Positions 24,377-32,426 are shown, counted from the first letter of the stretch. The stretch: DNA of 64,000 nt from Clostridiales bacterium (GCA_017569285.1 CP069419.1:1860001-1924000), one strand, 5' to 3'. The notes: generated from the sequence alone by a model not told the origin. Program-made: numbers and translations.

Positions 24377-24778
24377 ATGGACGGTTGCATTTTCTGCCGG
24401 ATTGCGTCCGGTGAGATTACCGGCCTGAGGGTATACGAGGATGAGGCCACCCTGGCGTTCATGGATGTCGCGAAGGATGTGGATGGGCATATCCTGGTGA
24501 TTCCGAAGGCACACTGCAAAAAAATCCTGGACTGCGAGCCGGAGACACTGGATGCCATTTTCCGGACGGTGCGGAAGGTGTCGCAGCACCTGGTTTCCGA
24601 CTGCGGGTATGAGGGGGTCAACCTGCTCAATGCCAGCGGCGAATGCGCCGGACAGTCGATTCCGCATTTCCACATTCACATCATTCCCCGGAAAGGCGGG
24701 GACGGGATTGACGCCTGGCCGGAGTTTGCCGGTGCAAAGGAAGACCTCCAGGCGGTATATGACCGGGTGAAGATGTAA
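24377..24778 (+). CDS. HIT family protein (HinT-like nucleotide hydrolase)
   Basis: The 133-residue protein begins with the typical DGCIFCRIASGEI segment and carries the histidine triad HFHIHIIPR near residue 95-103. HIT proteins hydrolyse aminoacyl- or lysyl-AMP and related nucleotides. The CxxC near the N terminus (CIFC) binds zinc in many members. It follows the small acidic protein gene by 24 nt. Confidence 0.95.
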   Translation: MDGCIFCRIASGEITGLRVYEDEATLAFMDVAKDVDGHILVIPKAHCKKILDCEPETLDAIFRTVRKVSQHLVSDCGYEGVNLLNASGECAGQSIPHFHIHIIPRKGGDGIDAWPEFAGAKEDLQAVYDRVKM

Positions 24779-24796
24779 AAACACAGGGAAGTGGAA

Positions 24797-24833
24797 AAAA
24801 GGACGGCCCCGGATATGCGGGGACCGTCCTTTT
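24797..24833. terminator. Bidirectional terminator between HIT and methyltransferase genes
   Basis: GGACGGCCCC (24801-24810) pairs with GGGGACCGTCC (24819-24829) with one bulged A; AAAA and TTTT flank it. Confidence 0.85.
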
Positions 24834-24840
24834 GGGTTGC

Positions 24841-25776
24841 TTATACGATTTCTCCCCGTGCAAAGAGGTTGTCCTTGCCCATTCCACAGACATAGGGACT
24901 GCGGTCATACAGGTAGCAGAATTCCAGGAAATCCTTTTTCTGTGCGGGGTCGTTCATGATTTTCACCAGGATCTCATTGGGAATGGTCCGGGCGAAAGCC
25001 CCCGGGCCGGCCAGGGAGATCTCCCGGACCCCGTTTTCGGCCAGGATCCGCTCCAGCTCGTCCGGCATGAAATGATAGGTAATGCTCCATGGCGCCTCGC
25101 CCCGGTCATAGGCAGCCCGGGCTTTCTCCACATCCCCCATGAGCCCGGTTTCCAGTGTTTCCAGCAGGGATTTCTTCCGGAAGGAAAAATCCCGGATCAT
25201 CTGCTCCCGGCTGTTCAGACACCACTGGACCCATCCGTCCGGACTGCTCCGGTCCAGGATGAACTGGTTCTTCTGGATGGGATTGGCCAGGTAGGGGAGC
25301 GCTCCCAGGCGGCTGGAAACGCTGAGCATGATGCGCTTTTTCGCGATGCGCACCAGTTCCCGGATGGTTTTCTCCTGCTGCGGATACGTATAGGAGACCG
25401 GCGCGTCAAAGGAGATCACCAGGTCAAAGCTCCGGTCCGCATAAGCGGAAAGATCCTCCAGGGCACCCTGCACAAAGGTGATCCGGTCCAGGACGCCGGC
25501 GGCTTCGGCCAGCTCCCGGGCCTTGTCAATCATGGGCCGGGAAATGTCGAAATGGGTGACCTGCAATCCCTGCCGGGCCAGCAGGATGGAAAAGCGGCCG
25601 CACCCGGCGCCGCCGTCAAACACCGTGTGAATCCCGTCCAGGTGATCCAGGAGCTCATGCTCGATATGGCTTTTCTGCACGATGTCGTCAATAAAGGTCT
25701 GCTCGCGTTCTGCTTCCCGTTCTCCCTTGTCGGGAAGGTTCCACATCCTTTCGGAAATCCGGGTGCTGTAATCCAT
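24841..25776 (-). CDS. Class I SAM-dependent methyltransferase
   Basis: The 311-residue protein has a Rossmann methyltransferase domain: motif I VFDGGAGCGRFSILLA (about residues 51-66), motif II HFDISRPMIDKA, and motif IV DLVISFDAPVSYTYP. The C-terminal 130 residues are specific to this group. The substrate is not evident. ATG 25776 has GGAGGA 7 nt upstream; the frame is open further but without a ribosome site. A minus-strand promoter lies at 25885-25912. Confidence 0.85.
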   Translation of the reverse strand: MDYSTRISERMWNLPDKGEREAEREQTFIDDIVQKSHIEHELLDHLDGIHTVFDGGAGCGRFSILLARQGLQVTHFDISRPMIDKARELAEAAGVLDRITFVQGALEDLSAYADRSFDLVISFDAPVSYTYPQQEKTIRELVRIAKKRIMLSVSSRLGALPYLANPIQKNQFILDRSSPDGWVQWCLNSREQMIRDFSFRKKSLLETLETGLMGDVEKARAAYDRGEAPWSITYHFMPDELERILAENGVREISLAGPGAFARTIPNEILVKIMNDPAQKKDFLEFCYLYDRSPYVCGMGKDNLFARGEIV

Positions 25777-25884
25777 TGTTCTTCCTCCTTCCGGTGTGCC
25801 ATAAACGAAAACGCCCCAAATAATACCCCTCCGGGCACTATCTGCGGCGTCGCTCAAAACGTACATCACACACAAACTGTACTC

Positions 25885-25912
25885 AATATATCATAAATGC
25901 GGGGCTTGTCAA
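25885..25912 (-). promoter_or_regulatory. Promoter of the methyltransferase gene
   Basis: On the minus strand TTGACA (25912-25907), a 16-nt spacer and TATATT (25890-25885). The leader of about 105 nt shows no obvious structure. Confidence 0.65.
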
Positions 25913-25944
25913 GCGGATGGCCGGACCCGGTGAAAAAAACTTCT

Positions 25945-25981
25945 GTTCCCCTTTCTTCCGCGTGGCGCTCATGGTAAGATG
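25945..25981 (+). promoter_or_regulatory. Promoter-like motif GTTCCCC-N22-GTAAGATG (copy 2)
   Basis: GTTCCCC (25945-25951) and GTAAGATG (25974-25981) are 22 nt apart, 42 nt before the cyclase gene. See the copies at 20862 and 40490. The Nudix gene at 29084 has a related second half (GGTAAGATGAA at 29038) but only a partial first half. Confidence 0.65.
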
Positions 25982-26022
25982 AAGCAGGTAAAACCAGGCC
26001 GTTCCGGCAGGAGGGAAGACGC

Positions 26023-26622
26023 ATGAAGATCTATGATATTTCCCAGGAGGTTTTCGGCTGCGCGGTGTTCCCCGGGGATCCGCATCCGGAAAGGGAAATC
26101 AAACTGAGAATCAGCGAAGGCGCCATGTGCAACCTGAGCGCTTTCAGCATGTGCGCGCACAACGGCACCCATGTGGATGCGCCGCTGCATTTTATCGACG
26201 GAACGGAAAGCGTTGACCGGGTGGATCTGGACAAGTTCATCGGGTATGCCTATGTGGCGGAGCATGACGGTCCGGTCCGGGCGGAGGACGCGGAGCGGAT
26301 CCTGGAAACGGCTGCGGCGTTTGATCCCCGGGCCGCGGAAAGGATCCTGGTCAAGGGGAAAGCCACCGTTACGGCGGAAGCAGCCCGGGTTTTTGCGGGC
26401 CGGGGGATCAAACTGTTCGGAAATGAATCCCAGACGGTCGGCCCGGAGGATGCGCCAATGGAAGTGCACCTGATTATGCTCGGGGCAAAGGTCGTCCTGC
26501 TGGAGGGCATCCGCCTGGGGCATGTGCCGGAAGGGGTATATGTCCTGCACGCGGCGCCGCTGAACCTGGGCGGCGCGGAAGGCGCGCCCTGCCGGGCAAC
26601 GCTGATCAGCACCGATCTGTGA
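26023..26622 (+). CDS. Cyclase family protein (kynurenine formamidase-like metal hydrolase)
   Basis: The 199-residue protein has the cyclase/arylformamidase signature HNGTHVDAPLHF (about residues 46-57), whose His and Asp bind the metal, preceded by YDISQEV at the N terminus. It ends with the GAEGAPCRATLI segment usual in the family. Members hydrolyse N-formylkynurenine or act on cyclic amides; the substrate here is open. It begins an operon with the flavin reductase (start 18 nt past the stop) and a GNAT gene. Confidence 0.9.
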   Translation: MKIYDISQEVFGCAVFPGDPHPEREIKLRISEGAMCNLSAFSMCAHNGTHVDAPLHFIDGTESVDRVDLDKFIGYAYVAEHDGPVRAEDAERILETAAAFDPRAAERILVKGKATVTAEAARVFAGRGIKLFGNESQTVGPEDAPMEVHLIMLGAKVVLLEGIRLGHVPEGVYVLHAAPLNLGGAEGAPCRATLISTDL

Positions 26623-26639
26623 AGAAGGGGAGTTTTCAG

Positions 26640-27299
26640 ATGAAATACGCATACCGGGAAATGCCGGAAAACCTGAAAGGAACTTATGCCGATATCTCCA
26701 GGAACTGGGGCTTCTGCTGGAAGGAATTTGTGATGAGTGTGCCGTCGCCGCTGTTCCTGGTAACCACCTATAAATCGAACGGCCTGCCGAATGCGAGCAT
26801 GCAGTCCTGGTCCACGTTCACCTGCGCAAACCGCGGCAGCGGTTACTACGCGCTCCTTGGCAGCGTGAACAAAAACGGCCATCTGTACCGGACACTGCAG
26901 GAAACAAAGGAAGCCGTGATCAATTTCATGTCGGCGGAAGCACATGCCGCCTGTATGGCTACCATCCACAACAATGAATTTGATAAAGATGAGATTGCCG
27001 CATCCGGGCTGACCGCGGAGAAGGCGGACTGGGTGAATGCTCCGACGGTAAAGGAATGCTTTATGAACCTGGAATGCCGGTATGTATGGGAGAAGGAAAT
27101 CGTACCGGGGGATGACCATGTGATAATCTGCCTGGAAGTGCTGGGCGGACACATTGATGAGGAGCACCTGGCGGACCGGATCGGCGAAAACGGCCTCCTG
27201 TACAATATCCACTACCAGATGAATCCCGAGCATCCCGGGAAAACGGGGCATGATTACGCGGCGGTTCTGCAGCGGAAAGTCGATGTCGGGGAATACTGA
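26640..27299 (+). CDS. Flavin reductase family protein (flavoredoxin-like)
   Basis: The 219-residue protein resembles FMN-binding split-barrel flavoredoxins: PSPLFLVTTYKSNGLPNASMQSWSTF and NKNGHLYRTLQETKEAVINF are the flavin-binding parts. Such proteins transfer electrons to or from FMN, sometimes as flavin reductases. ATG 26640 has GGGGAG 8 nt upstream; a GTG at 26619 overlapping the cyclase stop is less likely. Function in this operon is not known. Confidence 0.85.
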   Translation: MKYAYREMPENLKGTYADISRNWGFCWKEFVMSVPSPLFLVTTYKSNGLPNASMQSWSTFTCANRGSGYYALLGSVNKNGHLYRTLQETKEAVINFMSAEAHAACMATIHNNEFDKDEIAASGLTAEKADWVNAPTVKECFMNLECRYVWEKEIVPGDDHVIICLEVLGGHIDEEHLADRIGENGLLYNIHYQMNPEHPGKTGHDYAAVLQRKVDVGEY

Positions 27300-27325
27300 A
27301 TTCAATCGGAAGGCAGCAGGAAAGA

Positions 27326-27784
27326 ATGATCAGCAGGGCAAAGCCTGAACAGGCCGGGGAGATCCACGACGTTGTGGTTTCCACGATATCGGAGATTTAC
27401 CCGAAGTATTACACCAAAGAAGTGGTGGAGTTTTTCATCGGTTACCACAGCCCGGAACGGATCCGGGAGGACATTTCAGCCGGAAAAGTATATATCGCCG
27501 AAGAGAACGGCAGGATCGCCGGCACCGGGACGATTAACGGGGACAATATCGAGCGGGTATATGTGCGGCCGGAGTACCGGGGAAAAGGAATCGGCTCCGC
27601 CCTCATGGATTATATGGAAGGCGAGATCCTGAAGGACCATGAGGCGGTGGTGGTGGAATCCTCCCTGCCGGCCGGAGAGTTCTACCGGAAACGGAAATAT
27701 ATCCAGGTAAAGCATATGGACTATCCCGTCGAAAACGGGAAGATCCTGTGCTATGAGGTGATGCGGAAAACGGGGAAACCGTAA
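27326..27784 (+). CDS. GNAT family N-acetyltransferase
   Basis: The 152-residue protein has the GNAT core IAEENGRIAGTGTINGDNIERVYVRPEYRGKGIGSALMDYM, given here as the order of beta4, beta5 and the acetyl-CoA loop RGKGIG, and the late AGEFYRKRKY element. It follows the flavin reductase by 26 nt with a GGAAGGCAGCAGG region upstream. Substrate unknown. Confidence 0.87.
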   Translation: MISRAKPEQAGEIHDVVVSTISEIYPKYYTKEVVEFFIGYHSPERIREDISAGKVYIAEENGRIAGTGTINGDNIERVYVRPEYRGKGIGSALMDYMEGEILKDHEAVVVESSLPAGEFYRKRKYIQVKHMDYPVENGKILCYEVMRKTGKP

Positions 27785-27872
27785 ACTGGCCCTATTCTTT
27801 TTTCATATTCTGGCTATTTCGTGAAGACCACTTTCGGTTTATACTTCCTTCCTGAAAGCGGTTGTACCGCGG

Positions 27873-27890
27873 CTGTGCGCATGCGCACAG
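27873..27890. promoter_or_regulatory. 18-bp perfect palindrome upstream of the pyridoxal kinase gene
   Basis: CTGTGCGCATGCGCACAG is a perfect palindrome ending 20 nt before the start codon. It is either an operator or a hairpin in the leader that affects access to the ribosome site at 27896-27902. Confidence 0.5.
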
Positions 27891-27910
27891 GAGACAGGGG
27901 GAAGAAACAC

Positions 27911-28753
27911 ATGAAACGGATACTGACCATTCAGGATATCTCCTGCTTCGGGAAATGTTCCCTGACGGTGGCGCTGCCGCTGCTGTCTGCCATGGGAATT
28001 GAAACGGCGATCCTGCCGACCGCTGTGCTCAGCACGCACACGCTGTTCAAGGGCTTCACCTGCAAGGACCTTTCCGACCAGCTGGTGCCCATCACCGACC
28101 ACTGGAAGCGGGAGGGGATCACTTTCGACGCGATCTATACCGGATACCTGGGCACGGAAGAGGAAATCGACACGGTGATCGGCATCATCCGGGAATTCCG
28201 GAATGAGAACACCCTGGTGATCGTGGATCCGGCGATGGGGGACAACGGCCGGCTGTATGCCGCCTTTGACGAGCACTACGCGAAAAAGAACGCGGATCTC
28301 TGCGCGGTGGCGGACATCATTGACCCGAACATTACGGAAGCCGCCTTCATGACCGGGCTGCCGTACCGGGAGGAATATTCTGAAGACTATATCCGGGAGA
28401 TGCTGCTGGCGCTGGCGAAGCTCGGAACGAAAACGCCGATCCTCACCGGGGTTTCCCTGGGGGAAGGCAAAACCGGCGCGATGGGGTATGATTCCGAAAC
28501 GAAGACGTTCTTCAACTACCAGAACGACCGGGTTCCGGCGGCGTACCACGGGACGGGGGATATCTTCTCCAGCGTCCTGGCCGGCGCGTTTGTGCTGGGG
28601 ATCAGCCGGGCAGAGGCCCTGAAGATCGCCGCGGACTACACAGCGCTGACCATTGCGGAAACGCTGAAGAACCCGGGGAACCCCTGGTACGGGGTGGACT
28701 TTGAGGCCACCATTCCGGCACTGGCGGATATGCTGAAGCAGGCCGGGAAATAA
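27911..28753 (+). CDS. Pyridoxal/pyridoxamine kinase (PdxY/PdxK family)
   Basis: The 280-residue ribokinase-fold protein phosphorylates vitamin B6 vitamers with ATP. Marks are the N-terminal IQDISCFGKCSLTVALPLLSAMG region, TGYLGTEEEI, VDPAMGDNGRLY (metal and ATP contacts), and the C-terminal HGTGDIFSSVLAGAF with the catalytic Asp. Length matches the family. The ATG at 27911 has GGGGGA 8 nt upstream; the frame is open 30 codons further, across the palindrome, but without a ribosome site. Confidence 0.92.
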   Translation: MKRILTIQDISCFGKCSLTVALPLLSAMGIETAILPTAVLSTHTLFKGFTCKDLSDQLVPITDHWKREGITFDAIYTGYLGTEEEIDTVIGIIREFRNENTLVIVDPAMGDNGRLYAAFDEHYAKKNADLCAVADIIDPNITEAAFMTGLPYREEYSEDYIREMLLALAKLGTKTPILTGVSLGEGKTGAMGYDSETKTFFNYQNDRVPAAYHGTGDIFSSVLAGAFVLGISRAEALKIAADYTALTIAETLKNPGNPWYGVDFEATIPALADMLKQAGK

Positions 28754-28785
28754 CCGTTTTTCACGGATGGAAAGGAAGATATGGA

Positions 28786-28974
28786 ATGGACGGGCAGGCG
28801 CCGGAGCAGGCACAGATGACACCGGAGGAAAAGAAACGGGAGCTGTACCGGAAGCAGAAGGAGCTGCTGGACACATTCCTTTCGCACGGCGCGATCAGCC
28901 GCGCGCAGTATGACAAGTCGCTCGGCGACCTGACGGTGAAGATGGGCTTCGGCCCGGAAACACCCGGACCGTAA
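28786..28974 (+). CDS. Small charged protein (62 residues)
   Basis: The protein reads as one long amphipathic helix (MTPEEKKRELYRKQKELLDTFL) followed by a helical hairpin ISRAQYDKSLGDLTVKMG. The second half resembles the short SHOCT-type oligomerisation helix (GxIsxxeYdkxxxxL), though this is inferred from pattern only. AAGGAAG lies 7 nt before the ATG. It follows the kinase gene by 32 nt and is followed by a terminator, so it closes that transcript. Confidence 0.7.
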   Translation: MDGQAPEQAQMTPEEKKRELYRKQKELLDTFLSHGAISRAQYDKSLGDLTVKMGFGPETPGP

Positions 28975-28990
28975 AGCGGTATATGGCATG

Positions 28991-29026
28991 AAGGGCATCC
29001 CGGAGCGGGGTGCCCTTTCCTTTTCC
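28991..29026 (+). terminator. Intrinsic terminator after the kinase operon
   Basis: AAGGGCA (28991-28997) pairs with TGCCCTT (29011-29017), extended by CCC/GGG inside, and is followed by a T-rich tract. Confidence 0.75.
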
Positions 29027-29083
29027 TGCCGCTTCATGGTAAGATGAATCCCGGAGACCGTTCCAAAAAGGAGGAATGCATGC

Positions 29084-29599
29084 ATGGACAGCTGGGTGGA
29101 AACGAAGCAGCTTCCGGTGCACTTTGTATCGGCCGCGGGGCTGGTATGGAAGGACGGCAAGGTCCTGCTGATCCGCTCGCAGCGGCGGGGATGGGAGATC
29201 CCCGGCGGCGTGGTGGAGCAGGGGGAAATTATCCTGGACGGCCTGAAGCGGGAGATCCGGGAGGAAAGCGGCGTGGAAGCCGAACCGCGGTGCCTGGGCG
29301 GCATCTACCAGCGGCTGAACCTGAAGCCGGGATTCGGCCCGCTGGAGGGAATGATGATCCCGACCACGGTGAATCTGTTTTTTGTCTGCGATTATGTCGC
29401 CGGAACGCCAGGCCCGTCCGAAGAGGCCCTGGAGGCGGGATGGTTCACGCCGGAGGAAGCGCGGGAGCGGGTGACTTCCCCGCACATCCGGAAGGCGCTG
29501 ACGGATATGCTGGACTGTGACGGGAAGGTGTCTTTCAGCGCGTTCATCCGGAATGAGGACGGATCCAATACCCAGGTCAGCGAGGAATATATCGGATAA
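29084..29599 (+). CDS. Nudix hydrolase
   Basis: The 171-residue protein has the complete Nudix box GGVVEQGEIILDGLKREIREESG (given as GGVVEQGE... REIREESG), with the catalytic REIREESG core, after a W-E-I-P-G entry strand. Nudix enzymes hydrolyse nucleoside diphosphate derivatives; the specific substrate is not evident. It is a single gene with GGAGG upstream and a GGTAAGATGAA element at 29037-29047 that resembles the -10 half of the repeated promoter motif. Confidence 0.9.
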   Translation: MDSWVETKQLPVHFVSAAGLVWKDGKVLLIRSQRRGWEIPGGVVEQGEIILDGLKREIREESGVEAEPRCLGGIYQRLNLKPGFGPLEGMMIPTTVNLFFVCDYVAGTPGPSEEALEAGWFTPEEARERVTSPHIRKALTDMLDCDGKVSFSAFIRNEDGSNTQVSEEYIG

Positions 29600-29633
29600 C
29601 GCGCGGCGGCCGATGTTTTTTTGCCGTATCCCC

Positions 29634-29661
29634 TTGACGGGGAAAGGGAATATGATATCAT
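29634..29661 (+). promoter_or_regulatory. Promoter of the structured leader RNA
   Basis: TTGACG (29634-29639), 16-nt spacer, TATCAT (29656-29661). Transcription would start near 29668, about 435 nt before the decarboxylase start codon. Confidence 0.6.
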
Positions 29662-29667
29662 ATTGCC

Positions 29668-29860
29668 AATGCTCCCCGGGAGAGGCGGGGAGAAGGAATA
29701 TTAAGACAAGGTGACCTGTCATCAGCGTCTTAAGCAATTTACGGGACCACTCCGAAAAGGAGTCAAGGCCATACGGACAGCCGGGTCCACTGCCGATGGG
29801 CGGTTTCCGCCCCTATTGATTGAGTTAAAAGCTCAGTTTTATAAGTTGGTTACTTTATAA
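29668..29860 (+). ncRNA. Candidate structured RNA, family not recognised
   Basis: This non-coding stretch can form several hairpins in a row: CTCCCC/GGGGAG (29673-29692), the perfect 7-bp pair TTAAGAC/GTCTTAA (about 29701-29737), ACTCC-GAAA-GGAGT inside an outer GGACC/GGTCC pair (about 29743-29793), and GGGCGG-TTT-CCGCCC (29799-29813). It then becomes AT-rich. It does not match the riboswitch, 6S, SRP or tmRNA signatures that I know. It may be a leader of the polyamine operon or a separate small RNA. Confidence 0.45.
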
Positions 29861-29938
29861 CCGAAATGCGTAATCTGCGCAAACTTGTGAAATGGTCAAT
29901 AAGAGTAGTAAAAGTAAGTATTGCTATATAGACTCTGT

Positions 29939-30052
29939 ATGCCGAGCACCACAGATATTCCGTTCCGGACCTCTTTACCGTGCCATGGCGGGGCAAGGGA
30001 GAATGCCCGTATGCTGAAGGACGGTACAGGAACCTGGTTTTATGTGGACTGA
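29939..30052 (+). CDS. Candidate leader ORF before the polyamine operon
   Basis: A 37-codon frame from ATG 29939 ends TGA at 30052, two nucleotides before the stem of an intrinsic terminator. An internal ATG at 30011 gives a 13-residue peptide (MLKDGTGTWFYVD) and has AAGGGAG about 9 nt upstream. An extended -10 box TGCTATATA (29922-29930) precedes the longer frame. The arrangement upstream ORF, terminator, decarboxylase gene recalls the ornithine-sensing SpeFL leader of enterobacteria, but translation and function here are inferred. Confidence 0.35.
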   Translation: MPSTTDIPFRTSLPCHGGARENARMLKDGTGTWFYVD

Positions 30053-30053
30053 T

Positions 30054-30086
30054 ACGCAAGTTGTGAGATTACAGCTTGCGTTTTTT
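30054..30086 (+). terminator. Intrinsic terminator in the leader of the polyamine operon (attenuator candidate)
   Basis: ACGCAAG (30054-30060) pairs with CTTGCGT (30075-30081), directly followed by TTTTTT. The ribosome site GGTGGAGG of the decarboxylase starts only a few nucleotides later (30093), so the terminator must be bypassed for operon expression. Confidence 0.75.
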
Positions 30087-30102
30087 GTTTGAGGTGGAGG
30101 AA

Positions 30103-31623
30103 ATGGGGAAGTACTTGTACGACCAGTCCCGGGCGCCGATCTATGAGGCGCTGGAGCGCTTCCGCGGGATGCGGGTGGTGCCCTTTGACGTGCCGGGACA
30201 CAAGCATGGCAAGGGCAATCCGGAGCTGACGGCTTTCCTGGGAGAGAAGTGCGTCGGCGTGGACGTGAACAGCATGAAGCCGCTGGACAACCTGTGCCAT
30301 CCGGTATCGGTGATCCGGGAGGCGGAGGTCCTGGCCGCGGACGCCTTCGGCGCGGCAAATGCCTTCCTGATGGTGGGCGGAACCACCAGCTCGGTGCAGA
30401 GCATGGTGCTCTCCTGCTGTAAGCGGGGGGACAAGATCATCCTGCCGCGAAACGTGCACCGCAGCGTGATCAATGCCCTGGTGCTGTGCGGCGCCGTGCC
30501 GGTGTATGTGAACCCGGACGTGGACCGGCAACTGGGCATCTCCCTGGGCATGAGTGTGGAGCAGGTGCGGAAGGCGATCCGGGAGAACCCGGACGCGGTG
30601 GCCGTGCTGGTGAACAATCCGACGTATTACGGCGTCTGCAGCGACCTGCGGACGATTGTGAAGCTGGCGCATGAGGCCGACATGATGTGCCTGGCGGACG
30701 AGGCCCACGGAACGCACTTCTATTTCGGCGACGGCATGCCCGTGACTGCCATGGAAGCGGGGGCGGACATGGCTGCGGTTTCCATGCACAAGAGCGGCGG
30801 AAGCCTTACCCAGTCCAGCCTGCTGCTGACCGGGAAGCGTGTGAACGCCGGGCATGTGCGGCAGATCATTAACCTGACGCAGACCACCTCCGGCAGTTAC
30901 CTGCTGATGTCCAGCCTGGATATCAGCCGGCGGAACCTGGCGCAGCGCGGCAAAACCGTGTTCCGCAAAGTGGCGGAGATGGCGGAATACGCCCGGGAGG
31001 AAATCAATGCGGTCGGCGGGTACTACGCCTACGGCCGGGAGCTGATCAACGGGGATTCCATCTTTGATTTTGACCCCACCAAGCTGAGCGTGCATACGCG
31101 GAACATCGGCCTGGCGGGCATCGAGGTATATGATATCCTGCGGGATGAGTATGATATCCAGATCGAGTTCGGGGATATCGGCAACATCCTGGCGTACCTG
31201 TCCATCGGCGACCGGATGCAGGAGCTGGAGCGGCTGGTGTGCGCGCTGGCGGAGATCAAGCGGCGGTATATGAAAGACCCCAACGGCCTGCTGAGCCAGG
31301 AATATATCGCGCCTGAGGTGGTGTACAGCCCGCAGGACGCGTTCTACGCCGACAAGAAGAGCGTCCCGCTGGCGGAAAGCGCCGGGTATATCTGCAGTGA
31401 GTTTGTGATGTGCTACCCGCCGGGAATCCCGATCCTGGCGCCCGGCGAGCGGATTACCGGGGAAATCCTGGACTATATCGTCTACGCCAAGGCGAAGGGA
31501 TGCTCCCTGACAGGCCCGGAGGATCCGAACATTGAGCATATCAACATCATCCGGGAGGAGGCGAAGAGCACATGGAACTCTGGTTCAGTGAATGCCACGC
31601 TCCGGACGTCAAGCATAGCCTGA
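30103..31623 (+). CDS. speA: Orn/Lys/Arg decarboxylase (probable arginine decarboxylase)
   Basis: The 506-residue PLP enzyme belongs to the aspartate-aminotransferase-fold Orn/Lys/Arg decarboxylases of the short Gram-positive (SpeA/CadA) type. It opens with the DVPGHKHGKG substrate-entry segment; the PLP region has GGTTSSVQSM, ADEAHGTHF with the pyridine-binding Asp, and the Schiff-base Lys230 in SMHKSGGSLTQSS. The presence of an agmatinase gene downstream indicates arginine as substrate. GGAGG lies 2-3 nt before ATG 30103. The last 52 nt overlap speE. Confidence 0.93.
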   Translation: MGKYLYDQSRAPIYEALERFRGMRVVPFDVPGHKHGKGNPELTAFLGEKCVGVDVNSMKPLDNLCHPVSVIREAEVLAADAFGAANAFLMVGGTTSSVQSMVLSCCKRGDKIILPRNVHRSVINALVLCGAVPVYVNPDVDRQLGISLGMSVEQVRKAIRENPDAVAVLVNNPTYYGVCSDLRTIVKLAHEADMMCLADEAHGTHFYFGDGMPVTAMEAGADMAAVSMHKSGGSLTQSSLLLTGKRVNAGHVRQIINLTQTTSGSYLLMSSLDISRRNLAQRGKTVFRKVAEMAEYAREEINAVGGYYAYGRELINGDSIFDFDPTKLSVHTRNIGLAGIEVYDILRDEYDIQIEFGDIGNILAYLSIGDRMQELERLVCALAEIKRRYMKDPNGLLSQEYIAPEVVYSPQDAFYADKKSVPLAESAGYICSEFVMCYPPGIPILAPGERITGEILDYIVYAKAKGCSLTGPEDPNIEHINIIREEAKSTWNSGSVNATLRTSSIA

Positions 31624-32426
31624 GGGTGAACCGCCACCTGTATTCCGGGAAGAGCGAGTACCAGCAGATCGATATCTTCGATACCCCGGAATTCGGGCGG
31701 GTGCTGGCCCTGGACGGCAATGTGATGCTGACGGAGCGGGACGAGTTTATCTACGACGAAATGATCACGCACATCCCGATGTCCGTCCATAAGAACGTAA
31801 AGGATATCCTGGTGATCGGCGCCGGGGACGGCGGCGTGGTGAAGGAGCTGACCCGGTATGATACCGTGGAGCGGATCGACCTGGTGGAGATGGACGGCCA
31901 GGTGATCGAGGCCTGCCGGACCTACCTGCCGGAGAACGCGTGCAAGCTGGATGACAGCCGGGTACACATTTACTTTGACAACGCGCTCCGGTTTATCCGC
32001 CGGTGCACGGATGAGTACGACCTGATCATCGTGGACTCCAATGATCCCTTCGGTCCCTCCGAGGGCTACTTCACCCGGGAGTTTTACGGTATCTGCTACA
32101 ACGCCCTGCACGAGGACGGCATCATGGTGAACCAGCAGGGCAGCCCGTTCTACAAGCATGACGCGGAAGCCATGCAGCGGAGCCACAAGCGGATCGTGAA
32201 CACCTTCCCGATCAGCCGGGTGTACCAGGCGCATATCCCGACCTACGCGGCGGGCTACTGGCTGTTCGGCTTCGCGAGCAAGAAGTACCATCCGATCGAT
32301 GATTTCGATGAGGAGCACTGGAAGAGCCTGCACCTGAGCACGAAGTACTACACGACGAAGCTGCACATCGGCTCGTTTTACCTGCCGGCCTACCTGGAGA
32401 AGATGCTGGAGGAGGTGGAAGCATGA
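31572..32426 (+). CDS. speE: Spermidine synthase family aminopropyltransferase
   Basis: The 284-residue protein has the SpeE features: N-terminal beta domain, IYDEMITHIPMSVHKN, motif I VIGAGDGGVVKEL, the acidic VEMDGQVIEAC, and the active-site VDSNDPFGPSEGYFTREFY loop with the catalytic Asp. It transfers an aminopropyl group from decarboxylated SAM to putrescine or a related amine. No speD (SAM decarboxylase) is in the window, so the donor must come from elsewhere. The start overlaps speA by 52 nt; the stop overlaps speB by 4 nt. Confidence 0.93.
   Translation: MELWFSECHAPDVKHSLRVNRHLYSGKSEYQQIDIFDTPEFGRVLALDGNVMLTERDEFIYDEMITHIPMSVHKNVKDILVIGAGDGGVVKELTRYDTVERIDLVEMDGQVIEACRTYLPENACKLDDSRVHIYFDNALRFIRRCTDEYDLIIVDSNDPFGPSEGYFTREFYGICYNALHEDGIMVNQQGSPFYKHDAEAMQRSHKRIVNTFPISRVYQAHIPTYAAGYWLFGFASKKYHPIDDFDEEHWKSLHLSTKYYTTKLHIGSFYLPAYLEKMLEEVEA

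Noticed and set aside
29668-29860. Assignment as SAM, c-di-GMP, ydaO, ykkC, glycine, cobalamin or T-box leader, or as 6S/SRP RNA
   Set aside because: The conserved core sequences of these classes that I know are not present.
29850-30059. 69-codon minus-strand frame in the polyamine leader
   Set aside because: No ribosome site and no family; the region is better explained as a plus-strand leader.
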